From: Ascidiaceihabitans sp023955215
GTDB lineage: Bacteria > Pseudomonadota > Alphaproteobacteria > Rhodobacterales > Rhodobacteraceae
NCBI GenBank assembly: GCA_943788345.1
Contig: CALSPX010000015.1
Span: 62,001-126,000 of the forward strand
DNA length: 64,000 bases
Direction: 5' to 3'
Shown here: one piece after another, positions 17,173 through 24,831 of the stretch
Numbering within the stretch: position 1 is the stretch's first letter
Layout of the letters: each line of letters starts with the position of its first letter
The notes under the pieces: generated by a model
The model's database searches: none
What the model was told of the DNA's origin: nothing
Seen by the model: the letters and a program-made list of their open reading frames with translations, nothing else
Program-made: the position numbers and the translations under genes

Positions 17173-17196
17173 ACCCCGCCCGTAAAACGGCGGGGT
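17173..17196. terminator. GC-rich hairpin after the tRNA-like fragment
   Basis: ACCCCGCC (17173-17180) and GGCGGGGT (17189-17196) form a perfect 8-bp stem around CGTAAAAC. The flanks (GAAACCG... and ...CGTTTC) extend the symmetry with mismatches. Its position 11 nt after a CCA end suggests a relic tRNA terminator; no long T run is present. Confidence 0.5.
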
Positions 17197-17522
17197 TCGT
17201 CGTTTCTGGAGGCTGATAGCTCCAAAATCGCTGCTAATTCTCCATAAAAATTAATCAGATGGCTATCTTTGGCGTCCTCGTCGGGATGCACTTGACGCAC
17301 TCCTTTGACAAGATTGTAGGTCGGGCGAGATGGGTGAGCTTGCGGATAGCCGGGTCATAAGCTGACATTCCTGTCTAACGCTGCGAACGGCAGGCAAGAG
17401 CCCAGACTACCGGTATTCTCTGTACCGCAACGAAAATTCGCTTTCGGTACTGCAGGTGGAATTGCCTTGGTATGGTTGCGCCAGGCTAGAATTTTGAATG
17501 TTGAGAAACTCATTTCGCGGCG

Positions 17523-18110
17523 TCAATGATCAGCGCGCTGCGCCATAGCGTCATGCACAGCTTGCATGCCGCGGTCGGCCATGTCCGAGACTTCTGCAGC
17601 ATGAATGTGCAGAGCTGTGACGACGTCAGGGTCAGCTGATGTACGTATCACAACAATACCTTCGTCAGTCACGTCAATTTGTGACTGCATCTCTGCCCCG
17701 TTTGCAAACAGAATATCTAGCGTTGGACTTTGAATAAAAACCTCTGGGTCATCACCGCGCGCAACACGGTCAATCATTCCCACAATGTGACTGACAAGCA
17801 CCGCCATAACATCCTCATTGGACGACCTTGTCACCGTTCGTATACCGTTCGGCAAATTCGTGACTTCGCGGCTGATCGTGTCCACGTTTTCGAACATAAT
17901 AGCAAGCTCTTCGGATTCAGCTTGAGAGGCGTTCACACCTTGAAGACCAGGGCTCTTTTTCATGTCATGGCTCATGCCATTTGCGCTGTGGCTGTCGTGC
18001 ATACTGGAGTGCATGTAAGCATACATGTTGGTCTGGATCGTTTCTTTGAAAGCGATGCCAAGGCCAATTACTAGGGCTGCAACTCCGATGATGATCTTTG
18101 ATTTTCTCAT
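17523..18110 (-). CDS. Membrane-anchored His/Met-rich protein of unknown function
   Basis: This 195-residue protein starts at ATG 18110 with GGAG seven nucleotides upstream. A single hydrophobic segment at about residues 5-20 (KIIIGVAALVIGLGIAF) is followed by a short His/Met cluster (MYAYMHSSMHDSHSANGMSHDM) that looks able to bind a soft metal such as copper. The rest is an acidic soluble domain with a conserved-looking centre (TLDILFANGAEMQSQIDVTDEGIVVIRTSADPDVV) and a final HIHAAEVSDMADRG. It is probably periplasmic. I do not recognise the family. It lies 48 bp downstream of the sulfide-type ArsR repressor gene on the same strand, so it may be co-transcribed with it and serve in sulfide, copper or redox stress. 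Confidence 0.75.
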   Translation of the reverse strand: MRKSKIIIGVAALVIGLGIAFKETIQTNMYAYMHSSMHDSHSANGMSHDMKKSPGLQGVNASQAESEELAIMFENVDTISREVTNLPNGIRTVTRSSNEDVMAVLVSHIVGMIDRVARGDDPEVFIQSPTLDILFANGAEMQSQIDVTDEGIVVIRTSADPDVVTALHIHAAEVSDMADRGMQAVHDAMAQRADH

Positions 18111-18158
18111 CTCAAACTCCATTTTAAACCTCAACTGAGAAAGGTAATCTCAAATTTA

Positions 18159-18458
18159 CTATTGTGGACAGTAGAGGCGGTGTAAAACTGTGATGACTTC
18201 TGCCACTTCAACACCTTTTACCGAGTAAAATATGGTCTGACCGTCGCGTCTGGTTTCCACCAGCCCAGCATCCCGTAGCTTTTTAAGATGATGTGACATT
18301 GCGGGTTGCGATAGACTGGCACTTTCAGCAAGGCTCTGCACGCTCTGTTCGCCATCTAGCAAAATACACATTAGGCGTAGGCGCACCGGCTGCGACAACA
18401 TTTCCATGAGCTTTGCGGCTTCTGCGATTTTTGGTTCAAGCGCGCTGATGTCCAGCAT
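18159..18458 (-). CDS. ArsR-family persulfide-responsive repressor (BigR/SqrR type)
   Basis: This 99-residue winged-helix protein has a recognition region SLSQPAMSHHLKKLRDAGLV and wing RRDGQTIFYSV. Two cysteines stand at positions 31 (RLMCILL) and 97 (YCPQ), 66 residues apart. That is the same separation as the two sensor cysteines of SqrR (41 and 107) and BigR (42 and 108), which form a polysulfide bridge under sulfide stress and release DNA. No other metal-site cysteines are visible. It diverges from the YeeE-like/MBL/SulP genes across 117 bp that hold a near-perfect palindrome, and probably represses both sides. Confidence 0.87.
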   Translation of the reverse strand: MLDISALEPKIAEAAKLMEMLSQPVRLRLMCILLDGEQSVQSLAESASLSQPAMSHHLKKLRDAGLVETRRDGQTIFYSVKGVEVAEVITVLHRLYCPQ

Positions 18459-18485
18459 GGGGAAATTACCTCTTGTATATTTAGT

Positions 18486-18503
18486 ATCACTTATATAAGC
18501 GAT
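18486..18503. promoter_or_regulatory. Near-perfect 18-bp palindrome, candidate operator of the ArsR repressor
   Basis: ATCACTTATATAAGCGAT is symmetric apart from one base pair, with a perfect 10-bp core CTTATATAAG at 18490-18499. It lies in the divergent region between the repressor gene and the first transporter gene, in AT-rich promoter-like sequence. AT-rich dyads are the usual targets of BigR-type repressors. Confidence 0.6.
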
Positions 18504-18575
18504 TGCTGATATAAAGGCAAGCGCGACAGATGACCGCCTGCCAAAACTTACGACAGCACGATTAGGAGTTACTAG

Positions 18576-19010
18576 GTGGAAACTGAATTTACCCCCTTTG
18601 CATCATTGCTCGGTGGCGCGCTCATTGGCTTATCGGCTGTTGTGCTGCTAGCCGCCCACGGACGGATCGCTGGTATAAGCGGCATCGTGTCACGCATATT
18701 GCCGCCATCAGTCGATAAAGCTGGACTGCCACAAGGGATCATATTCCTGATTGGTCTTCTTCTCGCGGCACCGCTGTGGTTTCTCTTAACTGCAGCTGCG
18801 CCTGTTCAGGTGGTTTCACGCAATGAGTTGCTGTTAGTCATAGCTGGCCTGCTGGTCGGATTCGGTTCTGTTATGGGGAATGGTTGCACAAGTGGCCACG
18901 GTGTATGTGGCATCTCGCGCGGATCAGCTCGTTCCATTGCTGCGACAATGATATTTATGGCCACCGCCTTTGTGACTGTCTTTGTCCTACGCCATGTCGT
19001 GGGGGGCTAA
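18576..19010 (+). CDS. YeeE/YedE-family half transporter (PmpA-like)
   Basis: This 144-residue protein with four membrane segments is a half-length YeeE/YedE (TsuA-type) sulfur-compound transporter. It carries the family's cysteine loop GNGCTSGHGVCGISRGSAR near residue 105, where thiosulfate is thought to be relayed by persulfide chemistry. The start is GTG 18576 after AGGAG. A second half-length protein follows 4 bp later, and together they cover the architecture of a full-length YeeE. Such split pairs accompany BigR-type repressors, where they are believed to move thiosulfate or other reduced sulfur species. Confidence 0.82.
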   Translation: METEFTPFASLLGGALIGLSAVVLLAAHGRIAGISGIVSRILPPSVDKAGLPQGIIFLIGLLLAAPLWFLLTAAAPVQVVSRNELLLVIAGLLVGFGSVMGNGCTSGHGVCGISRGSARSIAATMIFMATAFVTVFVLRHVVGG

Positions 19011-19014
19011 GACA

Positions 19015-19446
19015 ATGCATACATTCAGCACGCTCTTCGCAGGGCTATTGTTTGGGTCCGGACTTATCCTGTCTGGCATGGCGAACCCCGCGAAAGTTCA
19101 AAACTTCCTCGATTTGTTCGGCACTTGGGATCCCAGCCTTGCCTTCGTGATGGGCGGCGCGATCATGATCACAATGCCTGGATTCTGGCTGGTTCAGAAA
19201 CGTTCAGCACCGTTATTCCATGGCGTGTTTCATCTACCAACGCGCACTGATTTCGATGCAAGGCTTGTCTTTGGCGCTGCAACTTTTGGCATCGGCTGGG
19301 GCTTGGGCGGTTTCTGCCCCGGTCCGGCATTGACGTCATTGCCATTGGCCGCCAGCGGCACACTTTTCTTTGTTCCCGCCATGTTGGTTGGCATGGTCAT
19401 CGCAAAATACACGGCGGTGCCATCACCAAAAAGTCTTGAGGTTTGA
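19015..19446 (+). CDS. YeeE/YedE-family half transporter, DUF6691 type (PmpB-like)
   Basis: This 143-residue protein has four membrane segments and is the partner half of the preceding gene. It has LFGSGLILSGMANPAKVQNFLD near the start and GIGWGLGGFCPGPALTSL near residue 95, with a single conserved cysteine that corresponds to the second pore cysteine of full-length YeeE. ATG 19015 was preferred over an earlier in-frame ATG at 18982, which would overlap the upstream gene by 29 nt. The metallo-hydrolase gene follows after 11 bp. Confidence 0.82.
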   Translation: MHTFSTLFAGLLFGSGLILSGMANPAKVQNFLDLFGTWDPSLAFVMGGAIMITMPGFWLVQKRSAPLFHGVFHLPTRTDFDARLVFGAATFGIGWGLGGFCPGPALTSLPLAASGTLFFVPAMLVGMVIAKYTAVPSPKSLEV

Positions 19447-19457
19447 AAGGAAAAATT

Positions 19458-20342
19458 ATGCAAAACTATCCCGTTGATATGGCGATGAAGCCAGACGTCG
19501 AAGCATTCTTTGACTCGGCAACCAACACGATCAGCTATGTCGTTTCTGATCCAAAAACCAAGGCCTGCGCTGTCGTGGATTCCGTGATGGACATTGATTA
19601 CGCATCCGGCCGCATTACCCACGATCATGCGGATCGCATTGTAGACTACATCACATCAAACGAGCTGACCGTGGAGTGGATCATCGAGACCCATGTCCAT
19701 GCGGACCATCTGTCTGGTGCCCCATATCTGCAAGACAAGCTGGGCGGTAAAATCGGCATCAGTGCGCGGATCATGGAAGTCCAAGAGACGTTTGGAAAGA
19801 TCTTCAATGAAGGGACTGACTTCCAACGGGACGGGTCGCAATTTGATGCGCTATTCCAGGACGGTGATTGCTACAAGATCGGCGAAATCAACGCCTTTGT
19901 GATGGCCACGCCGGGGCATACGCCCGCTTGTATGGTGCATGTGATGGGGAACGCTGCCTTTGCGGGTGACACGATGTTCATGCCGGACGGCGGATCCGCG
20001 CGCGCTGACTTCCCAGGTGGGGACGCGGGTGAACTATACGACTCGATCCAGAAAGTCCTAACTTTGCCAGACAAAATGCGGCTGTTCATGTGTCATGACT
20101 ACGGACCAAACGGCCGTGATATCGCCTGGGAAACAACGGTCGCGGACGAAAAAGACCACAACATCCATGTTGGTGGAGGCGTGACCCGAGAGGCATTCGT
20201 CAAACTACGATCTGAGCGCGATGCGACGCTGGCGATGCCCAAGCTGATTATCCCGTCCTTGCAGGTCAATATGCGTGCTGGAGAAGTGCCCGAAGATGCA
20301 GATGGTCGGCTTGTATTGAAGGTCCCACTCAACCAACTCTGA
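19458..20342 (+). CDS. Metallo-beta-lactamase fold hydrolase, persulfide dioxygenase-like
   Basis: This 294-residue protein has the metal-binding motif THVHADHLSG (near residue 81) and later GHTPACMVHVMG and CHDYGPNGRD, as in ETHE1 and the hydrolase half of Blh. Enzymes of this group oxidise glutathione persulfide to sulfite with one iron atom. The start is ATG 19458 after AAAGGAAAAATT. Next to a BigR/SqrR-type repressor, a role in sulfide detoxification is likely. In some bacteria this domain is fused to the DUF442 domain encoded by the next gene; here they are separate. Confidence 0.85.
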   Translation: MQNYPVDMAMKPDVEAFFDSATNTISYVVSDPKTKACAVVDSVMDIDYASGRITHDHADRIVDYITSNELTVEWIIETHVHADHLSGAPYLQDKLGGKIGISARIMEVQETFGKIFNEGTDFQRDGSQFDALFQDGDCYKIGEINAFVMATPGHTPACMVHVMGNAAFAGDTMFMPDGGSARADFPGGDAGELYDSIQKVLTLPDKMRLFMCHDYGPNGRDIAWETTVADEKDHNIHVGGGVTREAFVKLRSERDATLAMPKLIIPSLQVNMRAGEVPEDADGRLVLKVPLNQL

Positions 20343-20366
20343 AACTGTTCCCTTAGGAATCCCAAG

Positions 20367-20792
20367 ATGCAAATCACACAACTTGATGCCCAGACATATA
20401 TTGGGCCACAAATTTCTATTGCCAACTTGAACGACCTGAAGAGGTTGAACGTCAAGACTGTTGTTGTGGCGCGCCCCGAGGGAGAGACCGCTGATCAACC
20501 CGCTATATCCGAAGTGCGCGACGCCGCGGATGCTTTGGGCATCACTGTGCACCAGATCTCCGTCGTTCCAGGAAATATTACCGATGCAGATGCACGAGCA
20601 TTTCGTGCGATCACATCAGAGGCGGATCATCCGGTTTTTGCCTACTGCCGTAGCGGTATGCGCGCGACATCGCTTTGGGCGTTATGTGCCGCTGAGCAAG
20701 GGCAGTCGCCTGACGAAATCTTGCGCATCGCGAAAGCCGCTGGCTTTGATCTGGCTGCTTTGGTGGCACGGCTCTCTACAAACGCAGCATAA
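20367..20792 (+). CDS. DUF442 / TIGR01244-type sulfur transferase-like phosphatase-fold protein
   Basis: This 141-residue protein matches the DUF442 domain that in BigR operons is fused to the metallo-hydrolase as Blh. It has the catalytic-type loop VFAYCRSGMRATSLW near residue 92, with the single nucleophilic cysteine of a phosphatase/rhodanese-like fold. It starts 24 bp after the metallo-hydrolase gene. Sulfur transfer between a persulfide and an acceptor such as sulfite or glutathione is the probable role, inferred from its partners. Confidence 0.82.
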   Translation: MQITQLDAQTYIGPQISIANLNDLKRLNVKTVVVARPEGETADQPAISEVRDAADALGITVHQISVVPGNITDADARAFRAITSEADHPVFAYCRSGMRATSLWALCAAEQGQSPDEILRIAKAAGFDLAALVARLSTNAA

Positions 20793-20817
20793 CTCAACGA
20801 TAATAAGGCCACTGATC

Positions 20818-22575
20818 ATGAACACGACGCGACTGGCTAAATATCTGCCGATCCTTGACTGGGGGCGCACGTATGACCGCAGCACGCTAACCAATGATAT
20901 GGTCGCTGCGTTGATCGTCACGATTATGTTGATCCCACAATCGCTGGCATATGCTTTGCTTGCTGGGTTGCCGCCAGAAATGGGGCTCTATGCTTCGATG
21001 TTGCCCATAATTCTTTATGCGATTTTCGGGACCAGCCGCGCCTTAGCTGTGGGACCCGTTGCGGTGGTGTCGCTTCTAACGGTGGCAGCGGTGAGTAAAA
21101 TCGCTGTAGCAGGGACCTCTGAATACATTGCGGCCGCTATCACATTGGCATTCCTTTCGGGCCTGATTTTACTTGCCCTTGGTTTGTTTCGATTAGGTTT
21201 TTTAGCGAACTTTTTGTCCCATCCCGTGATAGCGGGTTTTATATCGGCAACGGGCATAATTATCGCCGCGAGCCAGTTGAAGAACATCCTTGGCATCGAT
21301 GCTCATGGACATACGTTGCCTGATCTTATCGGATCGCTTGCGCACAACCTGTCACAGGTGAACTGGGTCACCGCAGTGATTGGCGTGCTGGCGACGGGTT
21401 TCCTGTTTTGGGTGCGCAAAGGGTTACTGCCATTGCTTGTCAGTCTTGGGGTCGCCCCTCGCGCAGCTGGGATCGTTGCAAAAGCCGGACCTGTCGTCGC
21501 GATTGTGGCCACAACTTTGGTCGTCTGGTTTTTCGACCTTGCCGCAAGGGGTGTGCAGGTTGTTGGGGATGTGCCCAAGGGCTTGCCACCTCTGACCATC
21601 CCAACCTTCTCGTTGGACATGTGGTCCAATCTGATAGGTGCTGCGGTCCTGATCTCGGTCATCGGGTTTGTGGAATCTGTGTCAGTCGCACAAACACTTG
21701 CCGCGAAAAAACGCCAACGGATTGACCCAGATCAAGAGTTGATTGGATTGGGTGCCGCCAATTTTGGCGCGTCCTTTACAGGCGGGTTCCCAGTGACGGG
21801 CGGGTTTTCGCGATCTGTCGTGAACTATGATGCGGGCGCGGACACACCTGCGGCGGGCGCTTATACTGCGATCGGTCTTGCAGGAGCTTCGCTGTTTTTG
21901 ACACCTCTGATATACCATCTTCCAAAAGCGACCCTTGCAGCCACGATCATTGTTGCTGTGCTTTCACTGGTCGATTTCTCGATTTTGAAAAAGACATGGC
22001 TGCACTCAAAGGCTGATTTTGCGGCCGTCGCTACAACAATGAGCATTACCCTTGTGATGGGTGTTGAGTTGGGGGTCACAGCGGGAGTGTTGGTTTCGAT
22101 CCTCATTCACCTGTATAAAACATCGCGGCCCCACATGGCGATCGTAGGTCAAGTTCCCGAGACCGAGCACTATCGAAACGTCTTGCGACATGACGTTTTG
22201 ACTGACCCAGCTATCCTCACAATACGCGTTGATGAAAGTTTGTATTTTGCCAACACTCGGTTTTTGGAAGACCGCATTTATGATGAAGTTTCTAAACAGC
22301 CGAAGCTCCAACATGTCGTGCTGATGTGCTCCGCGGTGAATACGATAGATATGTCCGCTCTGGAATCGCTTGAAGCGATCAACGAGCGGCTCAAGGCTGG
22401 CGGCGTCACGTTCCACTTCTCCGAAGTGAAAGGGCCCGTTATGGATCACCTAACTGCAACCGGCTTTCTTGAAATATTGAATGGTGAGGTGTTCCTAAGC
22501 CAACATGGGGCTCAATCTGCTTTAAGGGGTGGATCATTGATCGGGAAACGCTTGCCTGCTTTGACTAGAGGGTAA
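20818..22575 (+). CDS. SulP-family anion permease with STAS domain
   Basis: This 585-residue inner-membrane transporter has the SulP opening (MVAALIVTIMLIPQSLAYALLAGLPPE), about twelve membrane segments, and a cytoplasmic STAS domain from about residue 450 to 550 (LYFANTRFLEDRIYDEV; VLMCSAVNTIDMSALESLEAI). ATG 20818 was chosen because the protein begins MNTTRLAKYLPILDWG with normal family spacing; a much longer in-frame reading would overlap the DUF442 gene entirely. As the last gene of the sulfur cluster it may export or import sulfate or sulfite formed by the persulfide dioxygenase step. SulP members also carry bicarbonate and other anions. Confidence 0.88.
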   Translation: MNTTRLAKYLPILDWGRTYDRSTLTNDMVAALIVTIMLIPQSLAYALLAGLPPEMGLYASMLPIILYAIFGTSRALAVGPVAVVSLLTVAAVSKIAVAGTSEYIAAAITLAFLSGLILLALGLFRLGFLANFLSHPVIAGFISATGIIIAASQLKNILGIDAHGHTLPDLIGSLAHNLSQVNWVTAVIGVLATGFLFWVRKGLLPLLVSLGVAPRAAGIVAKAGPVVAIVATTLVVWFFDLAARGVQVVGDVPKGLPPLTIPTFSLDMWSNLIGAAVLISVIGFVESVSVAQTLAAKKRQRIDPDQELIGLGAANFGASFTGGFPVTGGFSRSVVNYDAGADTPAAGAYTAIGLAGASLFLTPLIYHLPKATLAATIIVAVLSLVDFSILKKTWLHSKADFAAVATTMSITLVMGVELGVTAGVLVSILIHLYKTSRPHMAIVGQVPETEHYRNVLRHDVLTDPAILTIRVDESLYFANTRFLEDRIYDEVSKQPKLQHVVLMCSAVNTIDMSALESLEAINERLKAGGVTFHFSEVKGPVMDHLTATGFLEILNGEVFLSQHGAQSALRGGSLIGKRLPALTRG

Positions 22576-23192
22576 TAATCTAGATCACTCAGTTTAGTCG
22601 GATCGATCTCTTGGGATAGGCGTTTGATCGCGGCAACCGTGAAAAAGTGAATCAGAACTCCGCCACCGGTATTGAGGCACCACCGGCCATCCATTGTTCG
22701 CCAAGCTTGTGAGAATACAGCCACAAATCGGGGGCATCTAACGCTTTGGGCTATGCAGCTTCGCTGCCAAAGTGGTGCCCAGTGACGTAACCGCAGCACT
22801 AGATGTAAGTGGGGCAGAACCAAGAAAAGTGGCGATGCAATCGGTTGTGCTGGCATGGACAATTGCGTTTGGTGAGAGGCTGAAAGGGTGAGCCCATTGT
22901 GTGCACAGCGCGGCAAGGCTTGCTCCTGCAGGCCTCACCTTTGGTAAAAGCTCTGTTTTTACGCCTGCTGTTGCGGCCCACTCAGGCCATGTTTCAGTCG
23001 CGGGATCAAACCCACTTTTAAGTGCATTGTTGTGCTCAGAAAATCAACAACGCCATTCCATCAACTGTTTGCATCAATACGTTCAGGATCTTGGGGCGCG
23101 TAATTGGGGCGCGTACTCGAGACAACGGTGCCTCTTTCGTCCAAAACAGCTGAACGAATGCCAGCGGTGCCATGGTCTAGGCCAAGTGATAG
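22512..23192 (-). pseudogene. Decayed FGGY-family carbohydrate kinase gene
   Basis: The minus strand encodes pieces of one FGGY kinase in different frames. The N-terminal ATP-binding piece, LGLDHGTAGIRSAVLDERG, lies near 23180-23120 with an in-frame TAA just before it and a TGA about 110 nt on. A middle piece covers AGASLAALCTQWAHPFSLS... to about 22740. A C-terminal piece, WCLNTGGGVLIHFF through IDPTKLSDLDYYPL and KRFPINDP, ends at 22512. Parts of the middle are missing, since an intact kinase needs 400-500 residues. The 3' end runs into the end of the SulP gene on the other strand. The parent was probably a xylulokinase-like enzyme; the gene is dead by deletion and frameshift. Confidence 0.75.
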
Positions 23193-23314
23193 TTACACAT
23201 GTGCGCGCTGCCAAAACTTGGATTGTCGACACGTCCATGCGCCGCTTGCAGCTGTTCGCGTAAGTATCAGTCAGATTTTAGGTTGTCTTATTTCCAATGA
23301 ATACAGGCCAACAA

Positions 23315-23344
23315 AAAACGCCCGCTGTAAACAACGGGCGTTTT
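23315..23344 (-). terminator. Rho-independent terminator of rpsO
   Basis: AAAACGCCCG (23315-23324) and CGGGCGTTTT (23335-23344) form a perfect 10-bp stem with a 10-nt loop. Read on the minus strand it lies 23 nt after the rpsO stop and ends in a T run. Confidence 0.85.
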
Positions 23345-23367
23345 CAGAATTACTGTCGAGGATACGC

Positions 23368-23637
23368 TTAGCGGCGTAGGCCTAGACGGCTAATAATAGA
23401 TTGATAACGTGCTTCGTCTTTAGCGCGGGCATAGTCCAGCAGCTTACGACGTGTCGCAACCATCTTAAGCAAACCACGGCGACCGTGGTTGTCTTTTTTG
23501 TGTGTTTTAAAGTGCTCTGTCAAAGTCGCAATGCGTGAAGACAGGATTGCAACTTGAACTTCAGGTGAACCTGTATCGCCTTCTTTGATGGCGAATTCTT
23601 TCATCAAGCGTGCTTTTTCTTCTGGTGTAATCGACAT
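23368..23637 (-). CDS. rpsO: 30S ribosomal protein S15
   Basis: This 89-residue protein is S15 along its whole length (MSITPEEKARLMKEFA at the start; DNHGRRGLLKMVATRRKLLDYA in the RNA-binding part). It binds 16S rRNA helices 20-22 early in small-subunit assembly. The start is ATG 23637 with AAAGGAGACC just upstream. In many bacteria it follows truB and rbfA and precedes pnp; here truB and rbfA lie 2-4 kb away on the same strand with an RTX-type protein and a DUF1643 protein inserted between. Confidence 0.97.
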   Translation of the reverse strand: MSITPEEKARLMKEFAIKEGDTGSPEVQVAILSSRIATLTEHFKTHKKDNHGRRGLLKMVATRRKLLDYARAKDEARYQSIISRLGLRR

Positions 23638-23788
23638 CGGGGTCTCCTTTAAAAGGTTAGTGTGATGGCGCAGCCCGGGATGTCGTCCAGTGCAGGCCCA
23701 TGGAGGTGTCGCCATGAATGATTCCATGGCAGACAACGGCGTATAGGAAATTTCTGGAGCGATGGCAAAGGAAAACTGCGAGAGCCCT

Positions 23789-24769
23789 TTAAACGTTGGC
23801 GATGACGCCCGTTTGCGCGAGGCTTTGCGGGATCAGTGCAATGTCGGTCAACGCAATATCACTGTCTGCATCAACGTCTGCAACAGCTTCGCCGTTCATT
23901 AGAATTTGTGTAAGATCAGGGTCAGTAGGATGGGGCGCGAGATCGATGGTTGGTTCATCACCGGCTGCATCATCCCAGACCAAAAGAATGCTATCCTTGT
24001 CCGCGTTAAAGTCGATTATTTGGGCTGCATGCCCCTCAGTGATCCAGTCACCCAGCACTATGGTATCGTTACCTGCGCCGGCTGTGACGATATCATCTTG
24101 GCCCGCTAAGATGGTGTCATCACCACCACCGCCGTTCAAGAAATCAGCTTGGTCAATGTCTTGGATGCCAGCCGTCGCGGTATCGTCCTCGACCCCATTC
24201 AACAGATCGTTGCCCCAGCCACCAAACAGACTGTCGTTGCCTAGGCCACCTGACAGCGTGTCATCGTCCAAGCCACCTTGCAGTGCATCGGACCCGATAT
24301 CACCCGATAGGTTGTCGTTTCCAGCAGATCCCTGAAGCGCGTCATTTCCAGCGCCGCCATGCATCGTGTCATTTGAATTGTTGCCATACAATGTGTCGTC
24401 GTCATTGCCGCCATAGAGGGCGTCATTTCCGGCTTCACCGTGCAAGGTATCTGCCCCATCTGTCCCCAGCAATTGATCGTCGCCATTGGCACCGTGCAGG
24501 TCATCATCACCGTCACCTCCGTCGATGGTATCCTCGCCATTATACCCACCAATTTGGTCGTCGCCTTGGCCGCCCAATAAATTATCGTTTCCATTGGTGC
24601 CGGAGAGAATGTCGTCTTGGGGTGTCCCGACAGTTTCTAGGCTCATGTCGGCGGCATCGTCGCTGCTATCAGTTTCGAAAAACGTCACTGCGCCTACGGC
24701 CATCATTCCCATTAAACCAGCCAACCAAAGCATATCGAATCCTAAAACAAGCCATTTGAACAGTTTCAT
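23789..24769 (-). CDS. RTX-type calcium-binding repeat protein with N-terminal membrane anchor
   Basis: This is a 326-residue acidic protein. Residues 1-33 are a hydrophobic segment (KLFKWLVLGFDMLWLAGLMG...) that looks like a membrane anchor or uncleaved signal. From about residue 55 to 215 it carries a run of nonapeptide repeats of the GGxGxDxLx type (GGDGDDDLHG, GEAGNDALYG, GGAGNDALQG, GGLGNDSLFG), expected to form a calcium-bound beta-roll. The last 100 residues (DQADFLNGGGGDDTILAGQ... IIDFNADKDSILLVWDD) resemble the C-terminal part of secreted hemolysin-type proteins. No enzymatic domain is visible. Its place inside the rpsO-truB neighbourhood is unusual. Surface or periplasmic structural role is a guess. 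Confidence 0.82.
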   Translation of the reverse strand: MKLFKWLVLGFDMLWLAGLMGMMAVGAVTFFETDSSDDAADMSLETVGTPQDDILSGTNGNDNLLGGQGDDQIGGYNGEDTIDGGDGDDDLHGANGDDQLLGTDGADTLHGEAGNDALYGGNDDDTLYGNNSNDTMHGGAGNDALQGSAGNDNLSGDIGSDALQGGLDDDTLSGGLGNDSLFGGWGNDLLNGVEDDTATAGIQDIDQADFLNGGGGDDTILAGQDDIVTAGAGNDTIVLGDWITEGHAAQIIDFNADKDSILLVWDDAAGDEPTIDLAPHPTDPDLTQILMNGEAVADVDADSDIALTDIALIPQSLAQTGVIANV

Positions 24770-24831
24770 AGAACCACGTTCTTTCGATCCTTACAAAGGG
24801 ATCAGAACTACTTGGTTAACGTGGCGCGGGT

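Larger units (their letters stand above)
16919..17522. other. Gene-free interval of about 600 bp
   Basis: No convincing coding frame was found here; short frames have no ribosome-binding site and no recognisable motif. The interval holds a tRNA-like 3' fragment at 17138-17161, a GC-rich hairpin at 17173-17196, and otherwise undistinguished sequence. It separates the amine island from the sulfur-response cluster and may be a junction left by integration or deletion. Confidence 0.6.

Noticed and set aside
17103..17300. A 65-codon frame on the minus strand in the gene-free interval
   Set aside because: It runs through the tRNA-like fragment and the hairpin, so it is not a credible gene.
20461..20817. 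An in-frame extension of the SulP permease upstream of 20818
   Set aside because: It would lie wholly over the DUF442 gene in another frame; the family-like N-terminus begins at ATG 20818.
23789..24769. The repeated DNA of the RTX-type gene as a CRISPR or tandem repeat array
   Set aside because: The repeat unit is short and degenerate, has no spacers and keeps reading frame, so it is coding repeats of the beta-roll.
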